A stretch of 43,102 bases of DNA. Source: a virus. The stretch spans positions 1 through 43,102 of the IMG/VR virus record IMGVR_UViG_3300044617_001249. One strand, given 5' to 3'. A program made the translations under genes and the position numbers. The notes under the pieces are model-generated. The model worked only from the letters and a program-made list of their open reading frames with translations. It made no database searches and was not told the origin of the DNA. Positions 14,541-21,585 of this stretch are shown here, in pieces (within the stretch, counting starts at the first letter, position 1; each line of letters opens with the position of its first letter).

Positions 14541-15447
14541 GCAAAGTTCTCCGGACTAGAGTCGCAGCATCTGGCAACTCCACTCCGTATGTTTGCTTTT
14601 GAGTCTCTGAATCTAAAGCGTCTTTATGTTCTTTGATAGATCTTAGCGCCTGAATTACACCAGAACGCTTACCGGCTTGCCATCGATAATTGTTAAAGTC
14701 AGCATAGCCAGATCCTACAGTACTAAAAGCAATATTACGATTGTGGTGAATATCGTCATAGAAAGCAACTGCTTGCTCCGCTGCAAGGCGTAGCTTACGC
14801 TCAGCGTTTACACGGTAAGCAGGGTTTGAAGTATTGCGAACCTCGTTAAGAGCATCAGAATACTTGCGTAGCATATCATGTGTCAAATCTTCATCCCGCA
14901 TAGTCTTTTGTTCCCAAGCACGGCTATAGGGTGGTTGGGGATTCTTATCCGGGTAGACAGTCCAAGTATCAGCTGTTAGATCATAAGCTGCGTATGGATT
15001 GATATCACGGATATCAGACTGTGGGTTTACATAGTATGTAAGTTCATAGCCTTCCCAATTACGGGTGTTAGGCATCAACTCAGCGTTAAAACCTTCGTTA
15101 AATGTCTTGGCGATCTCAACATCAGAGTAACCGATGAACTCTGGATTGCTTTGACGAAACTTGACGTAATCAATTCCAATCAAGCAATCCAGGTCACCAG
15201 GTTCTCTTGCTGCCTCCCATTGAAACGAGACGCCAGATCCGGCAAGCCATGCATGTGTCCAAGTATGTGGGTCAGCATAGTACTTAACCATATGCTCAAA
15301 GAGCATAGATAGAATTCCAGAACGGACCCACTCATTGAGGTGGTCAGCTTGAAATAACTTCGGATCTAACTCAGAAGAAGGCGCACTAAAATAGGACGTA
15401 GACCCAGGTGTAATACTGGGTGCGTCACCATACATGTCAAAGTCCAT
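14533..15447 (-). CDS. Nucleotidyltransferase-like protein
   Basis: A 304-residue protein. AWLAGSGVSFQW followed by PGDLDCLIGID matches the GS...DxD active-site layout of the DNA polymerase beta-type nucleotidyltransferase fold, with the two aspartates of GDLD as metal ligands. A helical C-terminal domain follows (AERKLRLAAEQAVAFYDDIH). Proteins like this are common in actinophages and their substrate is unknown; candidates include tRNA, antibiotic-like or protein substrates. It has a GGGAGAATGAGC leader and lies in the same run as the HAD-like and TGT-like genes. Confidence 0.62.
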   Translation of the reverse strand: MDFDMYGDAPSITPGSTSYFSAPSSELDPKLFQADHLNEWVRSGILSMLFEHMVKYYADPHTWTHAWLAGSGVSFQWEAAREPGDLDCLIGIDYVKFRQSNPEFIGYSDVEIAKTFNEGFNAELMPNTRNWEGYELTYYVNPQSDIRDINPYAAYDLTADTWTVYPDKNPQPPYSRAWEQKTMRDEDLTHDMLRKYSDALNEVRNTSNPAYRVNAERKLRLAAEQAVAFYDDIHHNRNIAFSTVGSGYADFNNYRWQAGKRSGVIQALRSIKEHKDALDSETQKQTYGVELPDAATLVRRTLRG

Positions 15448-15498
15448 GCGCTCATTCTCCCTCTTCTTAGTCGTTACGTCTCGGCTTGAGTGGAGCAG

Positions 15499-15786
15499 TT
15501 ATGCGCTAGGAGTTACTTCGTCTTCTGACTTAGCCTTACCAATTCCAGCCAAACGCAAAGTTACGTATTCTGCGGCTGATTGGGCCTGCAAATCCATTAG
15601 AATTTCGGAAGCATAACGACGAACCTCTAGGAGTGTTGCGTCACGCTCTACTGATAGGGCAAAGGCTTGCTTAGTACGCTCAACGAATACGTTTCCGTTT
15701 TCATCTACTAGTACTGCAAAACCAAAGGTAATCTTTGGTGCATCTGGGGTAAGTGCTGGTGCTTCGGTTGTTTTTTCTTCTGACAT
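15499..15786 (-). CDS. Hypothetical protein, 95 aa
   Basis: An acidic protein starting MSEEKTTEAPAL, with a disordered Pro/Thr-rich N terminus and a central strand-turn-strand (FGFAVLVDENGNVFVER) followed by helices. No family assigned. It is eight bases downstream of the previous gene on this strand and probably shares the promoter at 16406-16435. Confidence 0.7.
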   Translation of the reverse strand: MSEEKTTEAPALTPDAPKITFGFAVLVDENGNVFVERTKQAFALSVERDATLLEVRRYASEILMDLQAQSAAEYVTLRLAGIGKAKSEDEVTPSA

Positions 15787-15794
15787 GTTTTCCT

Positions 15795-16376
15795 CTATTC
15801 GTATAGGCCCATTTTTTTACGGTTTTTTTCTACTACATAGGTCTTAGCAGGGCAGAAGTCGCAAAGGTAAACCTTTGTGCTAGCGGACTTTGCTGCGCTT
15901 TCCAAGCCTAATTCTCTACGTGCTTCGGCAGTGTTCTTTGGTATAAGGCGCTTACTTTCACTCTTCCAGTCATAACATCCCTCTACTGGACGAAGGTGCA
16001 GGTTAAAGCACTTCATGGCATCGTCAAAGAACGTTGCCTTAGTAGTATAGTAGTCTGGATCGATATCTGCAAGTCCGCCACCCACTTTGTTGCGTAGGTT
16101 TTCAATGACTTGCTTACGTACTTCAGGACGAGAGTATAGTTTTACGCCGATCTTAGATAGGAACCCGTTATGTGGAATTCCAGCAGATTCATGGCGATCT
16201 ACTAGCACTTGTAGTGTTACGTCGTCATCGGGGTGCCCCTCAAAATCAGGGAGTTCCTCAATAGTTTTACAGTTGTAACAGTACAGCAAACGGATCTTAG
16301 GCCCGTCGTCTTTAATTTCAGTGTATGTACCTTCATCAGCAGGGTTATTACCCTGTCCAAGAATAGGAATACTCAT
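15795..16376 (-). CDS. Zinc-binding hypothetical protein
   Basis: A 193-residue protein with a CYNC pair at about residue 32 and a CDFC pair near the C terminus, plus a single Cys in MKCFNLHLRPVEGC. Two of these pairs could form one split zinc ribbon. The segment CYNCKTIEELPDF followed by an LVDRH helix and PHNGFL is a pattern I associate with conserved actinophage proteins of unknown role. It begins behind AAGGAGAGC, about 30 bases after a clear promoter. Confidence 0.7.
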   Translation of the reverse strand: MSIPILGQGNNPADEGTYTEIKDDGPKIRLLYCYNCKTIEELPDFEGHPDDDVTLQVLVDRHESAGIPHNGFLSKIGVKLYSRPEVRKQVIENLRNKVGGGLADIDPDYYTTKATFFDDAMKCFNLHLRPVEGCYDWKSESKRLIPKNTAEARRELGLESAAKSASTKVYLCDFCPAKTYVVEKNRKKMGLYE

Positions 16377-16405
16377 AGTGCTCTCCTTAATCGTCCTCTA
16401 TTATT

Positions 16406-16435
16406 ATTATATACGATTATGTGGGAGAATGCTAA
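16406..16435 (-). promoter_or_regulatory. Sigma-70-type promoter
   Basis: On the - strand: TTAGCA, 18-base spacer, TATAAT, preceded by ATCGTA. It overlaps the stop of the upstream gene and would drive the genes from 16376 downward. Confidence 0.6.
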
Positions 16436-17127
16436 TTGTTAGGTTTCATCAACCCTTCAAATTCATCAAAACTATTAGGAGTACGAGTACTTGGGTTTCT
16501 ACGTACTTCTGCGTCCGCAGCCTCAATTTCTTCATCCTGAGTCTTTGGTGCCCCACCAAGCTTACGTTGTTTCATTAAAGCTACGGCGTCAAAAGAAGCT
16601 AAGGCAGTATTACTACGTCCGCCTCGCTCAATTGCATTATTAATGACCGGAGTTACGTGGTCTGTTGGAAGAATTTCAGCTTCTGGATCTGTAGCTTCTC
16701 GTGGATTACCTGGACCACGAACTGGCAAGTGAATACCTGTACGGGCAAAGATCTCAGCTGCGGCTTCCCCACGGGTGCGTTGACGAGTTACACGATCTTC
16801 ACCACGAATTTCTTCACCGTATTCAGGGCGAACTATCATCATAGTATCTTTATCGTACAGGTCAGTCCTTGGCTCAATCTTAGCCCAATGCTGTGAGCAA
16901 TAGTTTTTAGGGCCCTCTGCGTGCATTAATACACGGCGGGATGCGTCTAAACGACATCCGCTTTTTCCACACTTGACGGGCTTATCTGCGTTTCTAACCT
17001 TGTGTGCCCGCTGTGTTTCAAATTCTGGTACGACAACTTCCCCAGCTACAACTTCTGTAGTCTCATGGATCTTTTGTTTACCGGCTAGTATGCTGCCATC
17101 TTCTAGGTTAGCGTCTTCTCTAGCCAT
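16432..17127 (-). CDS. Hypothetical zinc-site protein, 231 aa
   Basis: A hydrophilic, Arg/Glu/Thr-rich protein. A metal site is suggested by CGKSGC at about residue 54 followed by MHAEGPKNYCSQHW. The rest looks largely disordered, with proline and charged stretches (PGNPREATDPEAEILPTDH). Function unknown. The start is at the ATG at 17127, just after the stop of the upstream gene (TAACTATGG). Confidence 0.7.
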   Translation of the reverse strand: MAREDANLEDGSILAGKQKIHETTEVVAGEVVVPEFETQRAHKVRNADKPVKCGKSGCRLDASRRVLMHAEGPKNYCSQHWAKIEPRTDLYDKDTMMIVRPEYGEEIRGEDRVTRQRTRGEAAAEIFARTGIHLPVRGPGNPREATDPEAEILPTDHVTPVINNAIERGGRSNTALASFDAVALMKQRKLGGAPKTQDEEIEAADAEVRRNPSTRTPNSFDEFEGLMKPNN

Positions 17128-17129
17128 AG

Positions 17130-17324
17130 TTACTTACCTTTGCGAAGTTGGTCAGCGTTCTTTCTAAGAGCATTGTTATCACGAATTCCCATAGGACCAG
17201 TGGTTTCGTCATCATCTTGTATTCCGCTAGCTTTTACAGCAGCTTCAATTTCAGCTGACGAAACAATACCGGAACGACGCATATGCTGAGGGCGTGAGCC
17301 TTCTCTACGAGGTACGTTATTCAT
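17130..17324 (-). CDS. Small hypothetical protein, 64 aa
   Basis: A basic, disordered-looking protein starting MNNVPRREGSRPQH, without any recognised motif. It overlaps the upstream gene by eight bases and ends two bases before the next start, so it is embedded in a tightly coupled operon. Confidence 0.65.
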   Translation of the reverse strand: MNNVPRREGSRPQHMRRSGIVSSAEIEAAVKASGIQDDDETTGPMGIRDNNALRKNADQLRKGK

Positions 17325-17739
17325 CTAGATCTCCCTTTGGAATTCTTTTTCCTAATACTTTTTCAGCATCTTTACTTGCTGCAATCTTTAAACCTTCAGA
17401 TATATGTGTTACGCCTTCAGGTTGAGCTTTTCCATAATCTGATAAATAATCTGGGGTATGACGTCCTGAAGGAACAACCCCATCATCTAAACCTTTTTGT
17501 AAAGATAAAGATCTGCTCTCTTGATCTGCTAAAGAATTATCAGACAATCCTAGATAATCTCCTACCGAACCATTTAAAAAGCCTTTAGATGGTTGGTCTA
17601 ATGCAGTAGCGGCTTTTCGAAGCAAACCGGCAGCCTTAGTACGCATAGGGTGAATTCCCATTTTGCGTTTGGCGTCAGCAAAATTCTTACGTTGCTGAGC
17701 ATGCCGTGCTTCTTTGTAATCCACTTTAGTAGTTCGCAC
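17317..17739 (-). CDS. Hypothetical basic protein, 140 aa
   Basis: Starts at a GTG at 17739 inside the end of the upstream gene (14-base overlap). The N-terminal 45 residues are very basic (EARHAQQRKNFADAKRKMG) and could bind nucleic acid; the rest is Gly/Ser/Asp-rich. The DNA is locally A/T-richer than the neighbours. Function unknown. Confidence 0.65.
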   Translation of the reverse strand: MRTTKVDYKEARHAQQRKNFADAKRKMGIHPMRTKAAGLLRKAATALDQPSKGFLNGSVGDYLGLSDNSLADQESRSLSLQKGLDDGVVPSGRHTPDYLSDYGKAQPEGVTHISEGLKIAASKDAEKVLGKRIPKGDLDE

Positions 17740-18007
17740 CCATTTGGTTATTGAATGTATCTGCTACCGGCATTGGAGAACGTGGCTTTGAAGACGCTGA
17801 AGTCGCCAAAGGGTTTACCTTTGATGGGGCCTCTTGGTCAATAAAATCATAGTTCCAGTATGGATGTAGTCCACGACGGTTGGCAAGAGTTAGATCTTCG
17901 CCTGTACCTGCGGCTACTTCAGTATTTGGACGAACTTTACGGTACTTACCGTCAGTTGATCCTTCTGTTAGTCCACCGTTAAGTGAACGTGTCTCGTTAG
18001 TTGCCAT
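17726..18007 (-). CDS. Hypothetical protein, 93 aa
   Basis: Start chosen at the ATG at 18007 (MATNETRSLNGG) with AAAAGGATGAAAAGA upstream, rather than a longer reading from 18088 that would overlap the preceding mini-gene. Rich in Gly, Asn, Pro and Thr, probably extended or disordered. Overlaps the 53-residue gene upstream by 11 bases. Confidence 0.6.
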   Translation of the reverse strand: MATNETRSLNGGLTEGSTDGKYRKVRPNTEVAAGTGEDLTLANRRGLHPYWNYDFIDQEAPSKVNPLATSASSKPRSPMPVADTFNNQMGANY

Positions 18008-18158
18008 TCTTTTCATCCTTTTCATTTTTATTAGGTCGCAATGCGTCCATTGCAGCCTTGTGTCCAGCAATACCTTGCTCTGTTGCACGAGAAGACTTTG
18101 CTTTTCGCTCTTGTCGACTCTCTCTACGAGGAGCAGGAGTAATGCCTAAAATTTTCAT
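17997..18158 (-). CDS. Small basic protein, 53 aa
   Basis: ATG at 18156-18158 is coupled to the preceding stop as TAATG; stop TAA at 17997-17999. The product begins MKILGITPAPRRESRQERKA, has a highly basic middle and ends with a Lys/Asn/Glu tail. The two-sided overlap and basic character match its neighbours, which supports a real gene. Role unknown. Confidence 0.65.
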   Translation of the reverse strand: MKILGITPAPRRESRQERKAKSSRATEQGIAGHKAAMDALRPNKNEKDEKNGN

Positions 18159-18409
18159 TAATCGTCGCCATAACTTCGTAAACGATATTCATTTCCTGCT
18201 GGTGCTTTGCGTTCTTCATAATTTGAAGTTGTAGACTTTACGGGTTCAGATCCTGTTGGTCTAAATGGTTTCTTACGATCCATTAACTCTTGGTTGCTTG
18301 GAGAACCCTGTGTATTTGGGTTTGCATCCCAAGAATCAGGTCTGCCTGATTCTGTAGCACGCATAGCAGTTACTGCCTTACGTGCTCGCACAAACTTTTC
18401 TAGTCCCAT
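18158..18409 (-). CDS. Small basic hypothetical protein, 83 aa
   Basis: MGLEKFVRARKAVTAMRATE at the N terminus suggests a basic helix; the rest is Pro/Ser/Asn-rich and likely disordered. It overlaps the genes on both sides by a single base (TAATG), a strong sign of coupled translation. No family known. Confidence 0.65.
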   Translation of the reverse strand: MGLEKFVRARKAVTAMRATESGRPDSWDANPNTQGSPSNQELMDRKKPFRPTGSEPVKSTTSNYEERKAPAGNEYRLRSYGDD

Positions 18410-18546
18410 TACTTCTTCGCCTTCTTCTTAGCAGTTTTCTTTTTAGCTTCTTTATCCTTGAGCTTGTCTGCAGCTGTTTTAGCCTTAAGCTTCTCAACCT
18501 TATAATCCATTGGTTCCCCATTTGGAGTAAGAATATGTTTAGCCAT
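18409..18546 (-). CDS. Lys-rich mini-protein, 45 aa
   Basis: ATG at 18544-18546, stop overlapping the next start as TAATG. The last 25 residues are almost half lysine (for example KEAKKKTAKKKAKK), resembling the tails of nucleic-acid-condensing proteins. The first 12 residues (MAKHILTPNGEP) are non-basic. It might help DNA compaction or RNA binding; this is inference from composition only. Confidence 0.65.
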   Translation of the reverse strand: MAKHILTPNGEPMDYKVEKLKAKTAADKLKDKEAKKKTAKKKAKK

Positions 18547-18567
18547 TGTTGTATTGTCTCCCTTAAT

Positions 18568-18765
18568 CTACTTTTTGTCAGGGCTATGGTACTTTGGAAC
18601 CCTTGGACGAATTACTTTTTTACCTCTAGCATGACTAGTTTTTTGACGTCTTCTGGTGGAGGCCATCTTTGAGCCAGGTTCTAGGGTTGATGATACGCCC
18701 CCAGTCCATTTGCCCGTAGATTTTCTTTCCCAACTCTCTACCGACGTAAACTGTTTGCTTTTCAT
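18568..18765 (-). CDS. Small very basic protein, 65 aa
   Basis: Rich in Lys, Arg, Ser and Thr (TRRRQKTSHARGKKVIRPR), with no acidic stretch. Start ATG overlaps the preceding TGA by four bases. Composition suggests nucleic-acid binding. It is one of several consecutive basic small proteins in this stretch. Confidence 0.65.
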   Translation of the reverse strand: MKSKQFTSVESWERKSTGKWTGGVSSTLEPGSKMASTRRRQKTSHARGKKVIRPRVPKYHSPDKK

Positions 18766-18932
18766 GAGCTCATAAATCCTTTCGCATGCTTTTCATACCT
18801 GGCATTTCTGCAGTTAGGGCAGAGTGCTCCGCCGGCATACATAACCTCTAGGGGAGTCATAAGGTGACCACACTTAGGGCACATACGACTACCTTCATAG
18901 ACAGTCTCAATGTTGATCTCATCATTTACCAC
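18762..18932 (-). CDS. Zinc-ribbon protein
   Basis: Two CxxC pairs, MCPKCGH and LCPNCRN, about 20 residues apart, form a clear zinc-ribbon. The start is uncertain. I prefer the GTG at 18932 because it has AGGGTGG seven bases upstream and overlaps the previous gene by only 11 bases, as is usual here; ATG at 18968 and TTG at 19010 give longer forms without a clear site. The stop overlaps the next gene as ATGA. Confidence 0.65.
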   Translation of the reverse strand: MVNDEINIETVYEGSRMCPKCGHLMTPLEVMYAGGALCPNCRNARYEKHAKGFMSS

Positions 18933-19080
18933 TGAAGAACCACCCTGTATTTCTAGTACTTGGGTCATCAGAAAAAGAAAAAGGTTTTTCTGTCGGTTTT
19001 TTTGCGTCAACTTCTTCTTTTTTTACAGGCTTACGCTTAGGATCGTTTGATCTATCTTTAGGAATGTCCATAGTTACCAT
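18922..19080 (-). CDS. Small charged protein, 52 aa
   Basis: Starts at the ATG at 19078-19080 (MVTMDIPKDRSND) or the second ATG at 19071, overlapping the previous stop, and ends in TGA at 18922-18924. The middle is Lys/Glu-rich (KRKPVKKEEVDAKKP), the end aromatic (GWFFSGK). It occupies a stretch otherwise left empty and overlaps both neighbours in the usual way, so I take it as real. Function unknown. Confidence 0.55.
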   Translation of the reverse strand: MVTMDIPKDRSNDPKRKPVKKEEVDAKKPTEKPFSFSDDPSTRNTGWFFSGK

Positions 19081-19433
19081 ACACTCTCTGATACGTTGCG
19101 AGCTGTTCCTGAGTAGGCGCCTTGCTCACGAGTAAAGTCTACACGAGTTGGTTGGAATTCGTCATTTACATCCATAACATCCATGATGCCTAGCTCACGT
19201 GTACGGTATCCGTAACGTGGTGGGAACATATTAATTTGTGGAAGTGGGGGTCTAACAATGTCCGGAATTAATTGTGCGGGCATAGTTACAGCCTTTAGTG
19301 CACGGGCCATAAAAGCTTCTTGAGCATTAGCAAACGGACCCATGTAATCATAACGAAGTAGCGATGGTTCTGGATCTTCGCTTACAATTCCACGACCCTT
19401 ACTATGATCATAGACTCCATCTTGATTCATCAT
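19074..19433 (-). CDS. Hypothetical protein, 119 aa
   Basis: Starts MMNQDGVYDHSKG. The middle contains a helix (ANAQEAFMARALKAV) then a Pro-rich stretch (PDIVRPPLPQINMFPPRYG). The end is polar. No family recognised. Coupled to the upstream gene by a one-base overlap. Confidence 0.65.
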   Translation of the reverse strand: MMNQDGVYDHSKGRGIVSEDPEPSLLRYDYMGPFANAQEAFMARALKAVTMPAQLIPDIVRPPLPQINMFPPRYGYRTRELGIMDVMDVNDEFQPTRVDFTREQGAYSGTARNVSESVW

Positions 19434-20134
19434 TAGCGGCCTCGTCTTGGTCTGTTAGGATCTAAAAAGTCTGTGGTGTCAGGGGCGGTACTTTCTACCG
19501 GCTTCATCTGACCATACTTAATTGGGTTTGCTAAGTTTGAGCCGAGCCCTGTAATTCTACCTTGCAGGTCACCAGTAGCTGGATCATCTTCGCTTTGGTA
19601 TCGAGTTCCGTATACTAAACGAGTATGGATATCTCTATTGCCAGGGTGAGGTTGATTCTCTAAGTTTCCTGGGTTTATACCTTGCTTGCGTTGCTCATCT
19701 AAACCACGCAAAGCGTTTTGATGTCTTTCACTCCAAAGCTTATGTCGTCCTGCAAAAGCTAACTGCTCAGCTGTTTTCTTTTCAGGTGGTAGGTGTGCGC
19801 CTGATTTAATTGCAAAGTGCTCAGCAATATCTTTCATTGAAAAATACACACGAACAGATTGTGGTGCTGAGCCACTCTTTGTATCAACATAATGCGGTAC
19901 TTCACGATAAGCAGCTTCTTTAAAATTAGGTACATGTGAAATACCTAGATGAGGCGCTACATCGTGCGTAGTTAAAAATGGAATACCTTGTGGGTCTAAG
20001 GGACGTGGTGTAGCACGGCTTGCAGGCTCTTCAATAGACTCTGAAACAATAGGGTTTGCTCTTCCCGCTGGTTTATCAGTCTGTGCTTGAATAGATGCCC
20101 ATGGAGGCATAGGAACACCTCTACGACGCGTCAT
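19433..20134 (-). CDS. Hypothetical Pro/Arg-rich protein, 233 aa
   Basis: The largest protein of this tract. It begins MTRRRGVPMPPWAS and ends in a basic PNRPRRGR tail. A central part (VRVYFSMKDIAEHFAIKSG, then KLWSERHQNALRGLDEQR) may be a small folded domain, flanked by disordered Pro/Gly-rich regions. No catalytic motif is visible. One-base overlaps with the genes on both sides. A virion or DNA-associated role is possible but unsupported. Confidence 0.68.
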   Translation of the reverse strand: MTRRRGVPMPPWASIQAQTDKPAGRANPIVSESIEEPASRATPRPLDPQGIPFLTTHDVAPHLGISHVPNFKEAAYREVPHYVDTKSGSAPQSVRVYFSMKDIAEHFAIKSGAHLPPEKKTAEQLAFAGRHKLWSERHQNALRGLDEQRKQGINPGNLENQPHPGNRDIHTRLVYGTRYQSEDDPATGDLQGRITGLGSNLANPIKYGQMKPVESTAPDTTDFLDPNRPRRGR

Positions 20135-20349
20135 TATTCTGCCTTCCCGTTATAAAAATGAGCATTGCGTGTAGCATGCTCTATCTTACTAACTACTGCC
20201 TCATTACAACGATTGCATGTGTTGCCATGTTTTAAATCTAATTTAAGAAGTCGCCCTAGTCTAGGATGAGTTTCTTTATTGTCGTGTTGTTCTTCACGCT
20301 CATAATCAAAAACATTTTCTTCGTAATCGCCTGCGCCTACTCTAGCCAT
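20134..20349 (-). CDS. Small zinc-finger-like protein, 71 aa
   Basis: Start chosen at the ATG at 20349, which overlaps the preceding stop as TAATG. Charged and His-rich, with CNRCNEAVV followed by HATRNAHF: two Cys and two His arranged like a C2H2-type metal site. It could bind nucleic acid. Function unknown. Confidence 0.65.
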   Translation of the reverse strand: MARVGAGDYEENVFDYEREEQHDNKETHPRLGRLLKLDLKHGNTCNRCNEAVVSKIEHATRNAHFYNGKAE

Positions 20350-20894
20350 TATGTCCACCTTGGTTTTAGATGAGAAAATATTGCTCCGGTACGAGGATTA
20401 AACTCTGCAGGTACGTTTGCTGATACATCAGCTTTGCCATCATTAACAAGATGAGGTGCTGGAGCTAAAGCTAACTGGGGAGAGTTACGTACACCCATCA
20501 TTACTAATGAACCATCGTTTTCTACCATCTTATAAATCTTTGGTTTCAAACGACGATCTGGTTCTAAATTCTCTGGCCACATGTATGAGCCTGGATCAAT
20601 ACGCTCACCTTTGTGAACACCGCGTTGGTACGCACGTTGGTTCTGACGATTCTTTAGTGAGTCAAGAACTGTGTCGGACATTGCATAAGGCTTACCCTTA
20701 TCATCACGACGTGAGCGAATTGTTCCAAGGTATCCGTCTGGATATTCTGCTTGAGGTGCACGACCTACACCCATACGTGCAAAGTCCATACCGCTTCGAG
20801 GTACTACGGGCGTGCCACCACCACCGGTGGTTGTATAAGCACCGATGTAACCGCTGGCTCCGAGATACTGCCAGTTATTATGGGATTGAGGCAT
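20349..20894 (-). CDS. Hypothetical protein, 181 aa
   Basis: First gene of the small-gene tract. I start it at the ATG at 20894 (MPQSHNNWQYLG); a TTG at 20918 would lie inside the terminator hairpin. The N terminus is Gly/Tyr-rich, the middle basic (RRDDKGKPY, NRQNQRAYQRG) and the C terminus Pro/Ala-rich. No motif recognised. Lies just downstream of a terminator, so it should have its own promoter, which I could not see. Confidence 0.65.
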   Translation of the reverse strand: MPQSHNNWQYLGASGYIGAYTTTGGGGTPVVPRSGMDFARMGVGRAPQAEYPDGYLGTIRSRRDDKGKPYAMSDTVLDSLKNRQNQRAYQRGVHKGERIDPGSYMWPENLEPDRRLKPKIYKMVENDGSLVMMGVRNSPQLALAPAPHLVNDGKADVSANVPAEFNPRTGAIFSHLKPRWT

Positions 20895-20914
20895 AGTTAC
20901 ATCATACCCTAAAT

Positions 20915-20943
20915 GCAAAAGACCGGAGGGTTTACCTCCGGCC
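20915..20943 (-). terminator. Rho-independent terminator
   Basis: On the - strand GGCCGGAGG, loop TAAA, CCTCCGG, then TCTTTTGC. It closes transcription of the small membrane protein gene at 20959-21153. Confidence 0.75.
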
Positions 20944-20958
20944 TATTGCTTTTAATGC

Positions 20959-21153
20959 TTACTTAGAAGCGTTAATTCCAATTGATGTGTCCTTTGGATT
21001 AACTGCCTTGGCTAGTGGACCGACTAAACCGGCAATGAATGCATTAAGCAGGGTCTTTGGGTCTGTGATGCCGCTCATGTAGAGGGCTGCTACTGCTGCT
21101 CCTGCTGCACGAAGATACGAACCAAATGCGGCTTGTAGTGTCTTGATATCCAT
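20959..21153 (-). CDS. Small membrane protein, holin-like
   Basis: A 64-residue protein with a short helix, a first hydrophobic segment (LRAAGAAVAALYMSG) and a second (LLNAFIAGLVGPLAKAV), ending NPKDTSIG. This order is typical of small actinophage membrane proteins often listed as holins. Holins form the membrane lesion that lets the endolysin out. It has its own promoter (21194-21222) and terminator, and lies near the CHAP endolysin, though on the other strand. Confidence 0.55.
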   Translation of the reverse strand: MDIKTLQAAFGSYLRAAGAAVAALYMSGITDPKTLLNAFIAGLVGPLAKAVNPKDTSIGINASK

Positions 21154-21193
21154 GTTTCTCCTTTAGTATGAACCCTGTTAGGGGCTTATTACT

Positions 21194-21222
21194 ATTCTAT
21201 AGGATAAATAAGGAGTTGTCTA
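21194..21222 (-). promoter_or_regulatory. Sigma-70-type promoter
   Basis: On the - strand: TAGACA, 17-base spacer, TAGAAT, followed by AGTAATAAG. It overlaps the stop of the upstream gene and leaves a leader of about 34 bases before the ATG at 21153. TATAGAATAGTAA is shared with the promoter at 35882. Confidence 0.65.
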
Positions 21223-21489
21223 CTCGTCGTTATCGTCCAAGTGCTGCTCAAAACGTCCCTCGAGCTTAGCAACCTTTTCCTTAATATGCATCTGATCTTT
21301 TCTAAGATCTTTAAGCATTGGAATAATTTCTAAATTAACTTTGTCATGAAGAGAAGAGCCACCATTTGGTTTAAGCTCAGATAAAAAGTTCTTCATCCAT
21401 GCACGCATGATCCAAGAACCTATGACACCAATGAATGCCGCTGTTGCTGTAAATCCTGCGAGTGTTGTTGCCCAATCGGCAGTGCTCAT
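21220..21489 (-). CDS. Membrane-anchored coiled-coil protein (DUF2746-like)
   Basis: Start chosen at the ATG at 21489 with GGAGACAAA upstream; a longer reading to 21570 would cross the start region of the divergent gene. The product has an N-terminal hydrophobic segment (FTATAAFIGVIGSWIM), then a soluble helix, and a C-terminal coiled coil (RKDQMHIKEKVAKLEGRFEQ). This layout is that of DUF2746, found in mycobacteriophages near lysis genes and suspected to help lysis. Confidence 0.6.
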   Translation of the reverse strand: MSTADWATTLAGFTATAAFIGVIGSWIMRAWMKNFLSELKPNGGSSLHDKVNLEIIPMLKDLRKDQMHIKEKVAKLEGRFEQHLDDNDE

Positions 21490-21585
21490 TTTGTCTCCGG
21501 AGACTAGAGGGAATAGGTGCAAGTATGCCGACAAAAATACACCGTGTAATGTTAAACTATCTAAGATCATAGAAGGAGATTCGCC

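Noticed and set aside
17120-20900. TAACTATG recurring just before several starts as a start-associated element
   Set aside because: Seen at three starts (17127, 19071, 20894), but part of each copy is a stop codon followed by the start codon, so chance overlap cannot be excluded.
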